Made by a program: the position numbers and the translations under genes. From Prevotellaceae bacterium (GTDB taxonomy: Bacteria > Bacteroidota > Bacteroidia > Bacteroidales > UBA932): 8,174 nt of DNA. The notes under the pieces are model-generated. The model was not told where the DNA came from, did no database searches, and saw only the letters and a list, made by a program, of their open reading frames with translations. Each line of letters starts with the position of its first letter. Positions within the stretch are counted from its first letter, which is position 1. Shown piece after piece: positions 5,766 through 8,174 of this stretch. Where the stretch lies: contig JAIRUB010000101.1 of the NCBI GenBank assembly GCA_031254635.1, forward strand, positions 1 to 8,174. The letters run 5' to 3'.

Positions 5766-5797
5766 GTTTATTTGTCGATTTGCTTATTTGTTTATTT
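5766..5797. repeat. AAATAAAC-type octamer repeat between the YfhO-type and glycosyltransferase genes
   Basis: On the minus strand four 8-base units lie in register: AAATAAAC (5797-5790), AAATAAGC, AAATCGAC and AAATAAAC (5773-5766). The last lysine codon and the stop of the YfhO-type gene are part of the first unit, and the array fills most of the 34 bases before the glycosyltransferase ATG, where its leader would be. AT-rich sequence makes chance similarity easier, so confidence is moderate. Confidence 0.55.
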
Positions 5798-8174
5798 GAA
5801 ATCATCAAGTCTCCTTACGTCTAACACTTCACGCTTTACGATATATCCAATCAACCCCAACAATACCAAGCCGACTAATATTGATGAGAACAAAGAAATT
5901 CGGGCGGCGGTATTGAAAATTTTATCAACACATTTGAATTCTATTGTGTGTTCCCCTGCGGGTACAGGCAATGCGCGAAGGATATAATTAACACGTATTA
6001 TCGGTATTTCTTGTCCGTCGATATAAGCTTTCCATGTTTTATAAAACACTTCGGAGAATACTGCTAAATGAGGCGCTGTGGCCACGCTTTCATAAACAAT
6101 ATTTCCCGGCTTGTAGCTAATCATATAAATTTCATCCTCGTCATCAGTAATCGGAGCCAAATCGTCGGGCAGGCGCTGCTTCCATGCTATATCAACAATC
6201 GCTGTTGTTGCCGGATCAAAATCGTCGAGCGCTGCTATTTCTTCATTTGGATTATTTACCCATTCTATATTATCAACAAACCAACAATTGCCCAAGGCCT
6301 CCGAGTTATATTGCACCTCTGGCGTTCCCTGATTTGTAGGCACAATAAAATAACGTGTGTTCAACATGTTCAACACAGCTATATTAGGTTGTTGCGACAA
6401 ATGGTAATCAATAATATCCTGGTAACGGCGTAATTTCGCAGGACTGTAACCGCCAATGGATTTGTGGAAATAGGAAGTTTGTGATTCGTTAAAGGTGTTT
6501 TTAGCCAAATTCATTACGCGATAATTCGGGTCCTTGTCTTGCAGAATAGCCTGGTCGGCAGCGGTGGGCATAATTGCTTTGGCTTGTCGTTTAGGCACAA
6601 AATTATCATTCCCCAAGAAACGTTTATTCACACCCCACAAGTCAACTAAAATTAACACAGCTAAACATAATAGAAAATAAACAATTTTCATTTTGTTTTG
6701 CACAAACAACCAGATACAAATACCGCTTACGGCAATTAAAAGCAAGGAGCGCCAGGCATCGGATGTTAGCATTGCTGCGCGGTCGGCATATAACGCTGAA
6801 AGAAACCAGTCGGGGTAATTGTACTGTCCGTCTATCGGAGTAGAAAAATTAAAGATAGAACCACCAAACAAGGCGAAAATGAAGCATATTCCTCCGGTAA
6901 TTCCTATGGCAGTATAAAATTGTTGAAGAAATTTGTTCTTAAAATTTTTCTTGTCTTTATTTTCCATAATTGTTTTAATGGCCAACACGGCCAAGGCAGC
7001 CATGCTCACTCCTGCTATTACCAAAGCCATCGACGGCGTTCGGAATTTGCTGTACAAAGGCAGGTGATAAAAGAGAAAATCGTTCAGCGCAGCAAAATTT
7101 TTGCCCCACGACAAGAAAACGGAAATGACAACAGTAATCAACAACCACCATTTTTCCGGCCCTCTTACCACTAATAAACCAAGTACAAATAAGAAGCAAA
7201 TAATAGCTCCGACGTACACCGGCCCTGAAGTAAAGGGTTGATCGCCCCAATAAGTGGGAGCATATTTTGTATAGAGCGCCCGTTGTTCGGGGTCGTGCAA
7301 AACACCGGCAATATGTGAATCTAAACCAACATTATAATGAGAACTGGCGCCATAGAAATTCGGTATTAAAAGCGTCATAGTTTCGCCAACGCCGTAGCTC
7401 CATTGGAAAGCATAATTAATATCAAGGCCCGAACTTTCTTTTTGTCCATCGGCTACTTGCAACACCGCGCCGCCGCGCATAGTTTCTTTGGTATAATCAA
7501 TGGTAGGAATTAAATTTCCCATAGTCGGCAAACTTGCCAATATGGCCGCCACCGCTAATATTCCTGATGATTTCAGGTAGTCTTTAAGCGTATTTTCTCT
7601 GATAGCATAAATCAGGTAAACCAAAGCCGCCACAATAATCATCAAGAGTAAATAATAGGTAATTTGTTGATGGTTGTAGTAAATATGAATTCCCGCAGCT
7701 ATAAGTGTTACCAATATTCCCCACAAATATTTTTTACGATAAGTGAGTATAACGCCTCCCAATATCGGCGCCATAAGCGCCATGGCCAATCCTTTGTTGA
7801 CATGCCCCGCATCGATAATGATAAAATTATAAGAGGCAAAAGCATAAGCTACTGCTCCTATAATACTCAGCCAGGGCCTACAACCCAAAGCTATCAGAAA
7901 GATATAAAATCCAATTAAATACAAAAACACAATTCTTACGTGCAAGGGTGGCAGATATAAACCTGCAGCATGGCTGAGCTGTTTGAATATGTTTGCCGTA
8001 GCGGGCATATAAGTATAATTGGCAGGCATTCCGCCAAACATGGCATTCGACCAGAAAGCATAGTCGCCTGTTTCTTCATGATAATCCCTCAAGTCTTTTC
8101 CCCAACCTAAGGCGCTGGTTACATCACCCTGCGGCAAGTCTTTGCCATCAAACACTACGGGCGAGAAATAAACA
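5792..8174 (-). CDS. YfhO-family multi-spanning membrane protein, N-terminus beyond the window
   Basis: The frame is open to the right edge, at least 793 residues; a GTG at 8155 is only an internal Val, since the upstream codons (reading VYFSPV) continue the conserved YFSPV segment. Numbering from that GTG, family marks are SNAMFGGMPANYTY (36-49), NFYGASSHYN (266-275), YWGDQPFTSGPVYVGAI (302-318), SKFRTPSMALV (369-379), NESQTSYFHKSIGGYSPAK (556-574) and VFYKTWKAYIDG (703-714). I count about 12 hydrophobic helices between 71 and 507, a large soluble domain (about 510-750) and a last helix (752-772). This layout matches YfhO proteins (PF09586), which in Bacillus help glycosylate envelope polymers with a polyprenyl-sugar synthase; in Bacteroidota the role is not settled. 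Presumably one helix and a short leader are missing. It lies upstream of the glycosyltransferase on the same strand, consistent with a shared surface-glycan role. Confidence 0.88.
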   Translation of the reverse strand, partial: VYFSPVVFDGKDLPQGDVTSALGWGKDLRDYHEETGDYAFWSNAMFGGMPANYTYMPATANIFKQLSHAAGLYLPPLHVRIVFLYLIGFYIFLIALGCRPWLSIIGAVAYAFASYNFIIIDAGHVNKGLAMALMAPILGGVILTYRKKYLWGILVTLIAAGIHIYYNHQQITYYLLLMIIVAALVYLIYAIRENTLKDYLKSSGILAVAAILASLPTMGNLIPTIDYTKETMRGGAVLQVADGQKESSGLDINYAFQWSYGVGETMTLLIPNFYGASSHYNVGLDSHIAGVLHDPEQRALYTKYAPTYWGDQPFTSGPVYVGAIICFLFVLGLLVVRGPEKWWLLITVVISVFLSWGKNFAALNDFLFYHLPLYSKFRTPSMALVIAGVSMAALAVLAIKTIMENKDKKNFKNKFLQQFYTAIGITGGICFIFALFGGSIFNFSTPIDGQYNYPDWFLSALYADRAAMLTSDAWRSLLLIAVSGICIWLFVQNKMKIVYFLLCLAVLILVDLWGVNKRFLGNDNFVPKRQAKAIMPTAADQAILQDKDPNYRVMNLAKNTFNESQTSYFHKSIGGYSPAKLRRYQDIIDYHLSQQPNIAVLNMLNTRYFIVPTNQGTPEVQYNSEALGNCWFVDNIEWVNNPNEEIAALDDFDPATTAIVDIAWKQRLPDDLAPITDDEDEIYMISYKPGNIVYESVATAPHLAVFSEVFYKTWKAYIDGQEIPIIRVNYILRALPVPAGEHTIEFKCVDKIFNTAARISLFSSILVGLVLLGLIGYIVKREVLDVRRLDDFK
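5813..5840. repeat. Heptamer-like tract encoding the C-terminal tail of the YfhO-type protein
   Basis: On the minus strand the bases fall into CGTAAAG, CGTGAAG, TGTTAGA and CGTAAGG. The first two resemble the GGTAAAG/GGTGAAG pair of the arrays at 2359 and 5395, and CGTGAAG is identical to the last unit at 2387-2393. In frame it encodes the charged tail after the final membrane helix (VKREVLDVRR). Only four degenerate units, so this is suggestive. Confidence 0.4.

Noticed and set aside
5581..5987. Plus-strand open frames opposite the glycosyltransferase start and YfhO-type end
   Set aside because: They are antisense to strongly recognised genes and partly consist of repeat translation.
6068..6433. 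121-residue plus-strand open frame inside the YfhO-type gene
   Set aside because: It is the complement of a conserved soluble domain and shows no family motif or start signal.
8153..8155. GTG as the start codon of the YfhO-type gene
   Set aside because: The frame is open to the window edge and the upstream codons keep a family-typical YFSPV segment; starting here would drop the expected first membrane helix.

Overview
The window reads as a chromosomal segment of an uncultured-type Bacteroidota, most likely Bacteroidales. The evidence is two close matches to the Bacteroidota -7 promoter element (TAnnTTTG), the absence of Shine-Dalgarno motifs before starts, moderately AT-rich sequence, and proteins with the look of that phylum: a eukaryote-like hexokinase, an S41 C-terminal processing protease with a long C-terminal extension, and a large YfhO-type membrane protein. 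The species cannot be named from the sequence alone.

Layout. Bases 1-116 are the right end of an IS1595-family insertion sequence (the last 37 residues of its transposase). It abuts a minus-strand stub encoding only a signal peptide (115-189), which looks like the start of an exported-protein gene cut off by the element. A plus-strand promoter at 263-270 then leads into a tight three-gene run: hexokinase (300-1502), HAD-family phosphatase (1509-2123) and yidD (2125-2355). The 206-base gap after yidD holds a degenerate heptamer repeat, an imperfect palindromic CATTGCGAG/GAAGCAATC repeat and the promoter of a periplasmic S41 protease with PDZ domain (2562-4205). A small SAM-dependent methyltransferase (4290-4937) follows. 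From 4963 to the right edge everything is on the minus strand: a family 2 glycosyltransferase (4963-5757), and upstream of it a multi-spanning YfhO-family protein (5792 to beyond 8174, N-terminus outside the window).

How the genes may work together. Hexokinase and the sugar-phosphatase-like HAD protein probably act in cytoplasmic hexose phosphate metabolism. YidD and the protease serve the cell envelope. The methyltransferase, glycosyltransferase and YfhO protein fit a role in surface glycan synthesis or decoration; that is inferred from family and neighbourhood only.

The least ordinary feature is a set of short tandem repeats with a 7-base period (and one with an 8-base period), found both between and inside genes. 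One intergenic heptamer array (2359-2393) shares units in the same order with an array lying inside the glycosyltransferase gene (5381-5457). A second heptamer type (CTCGAAA, 5588-5615) lies in the same gene. The YfhO C-terminus and the spacer after it also look repeat-derived. Because 7 and 8 are not multiples of 3, any one-unit change would shift the reading frame, so the glycosyltransferase is a candidate for repeat-driven on/off variation. Apart from this I see no clear sign of a wholly new system.
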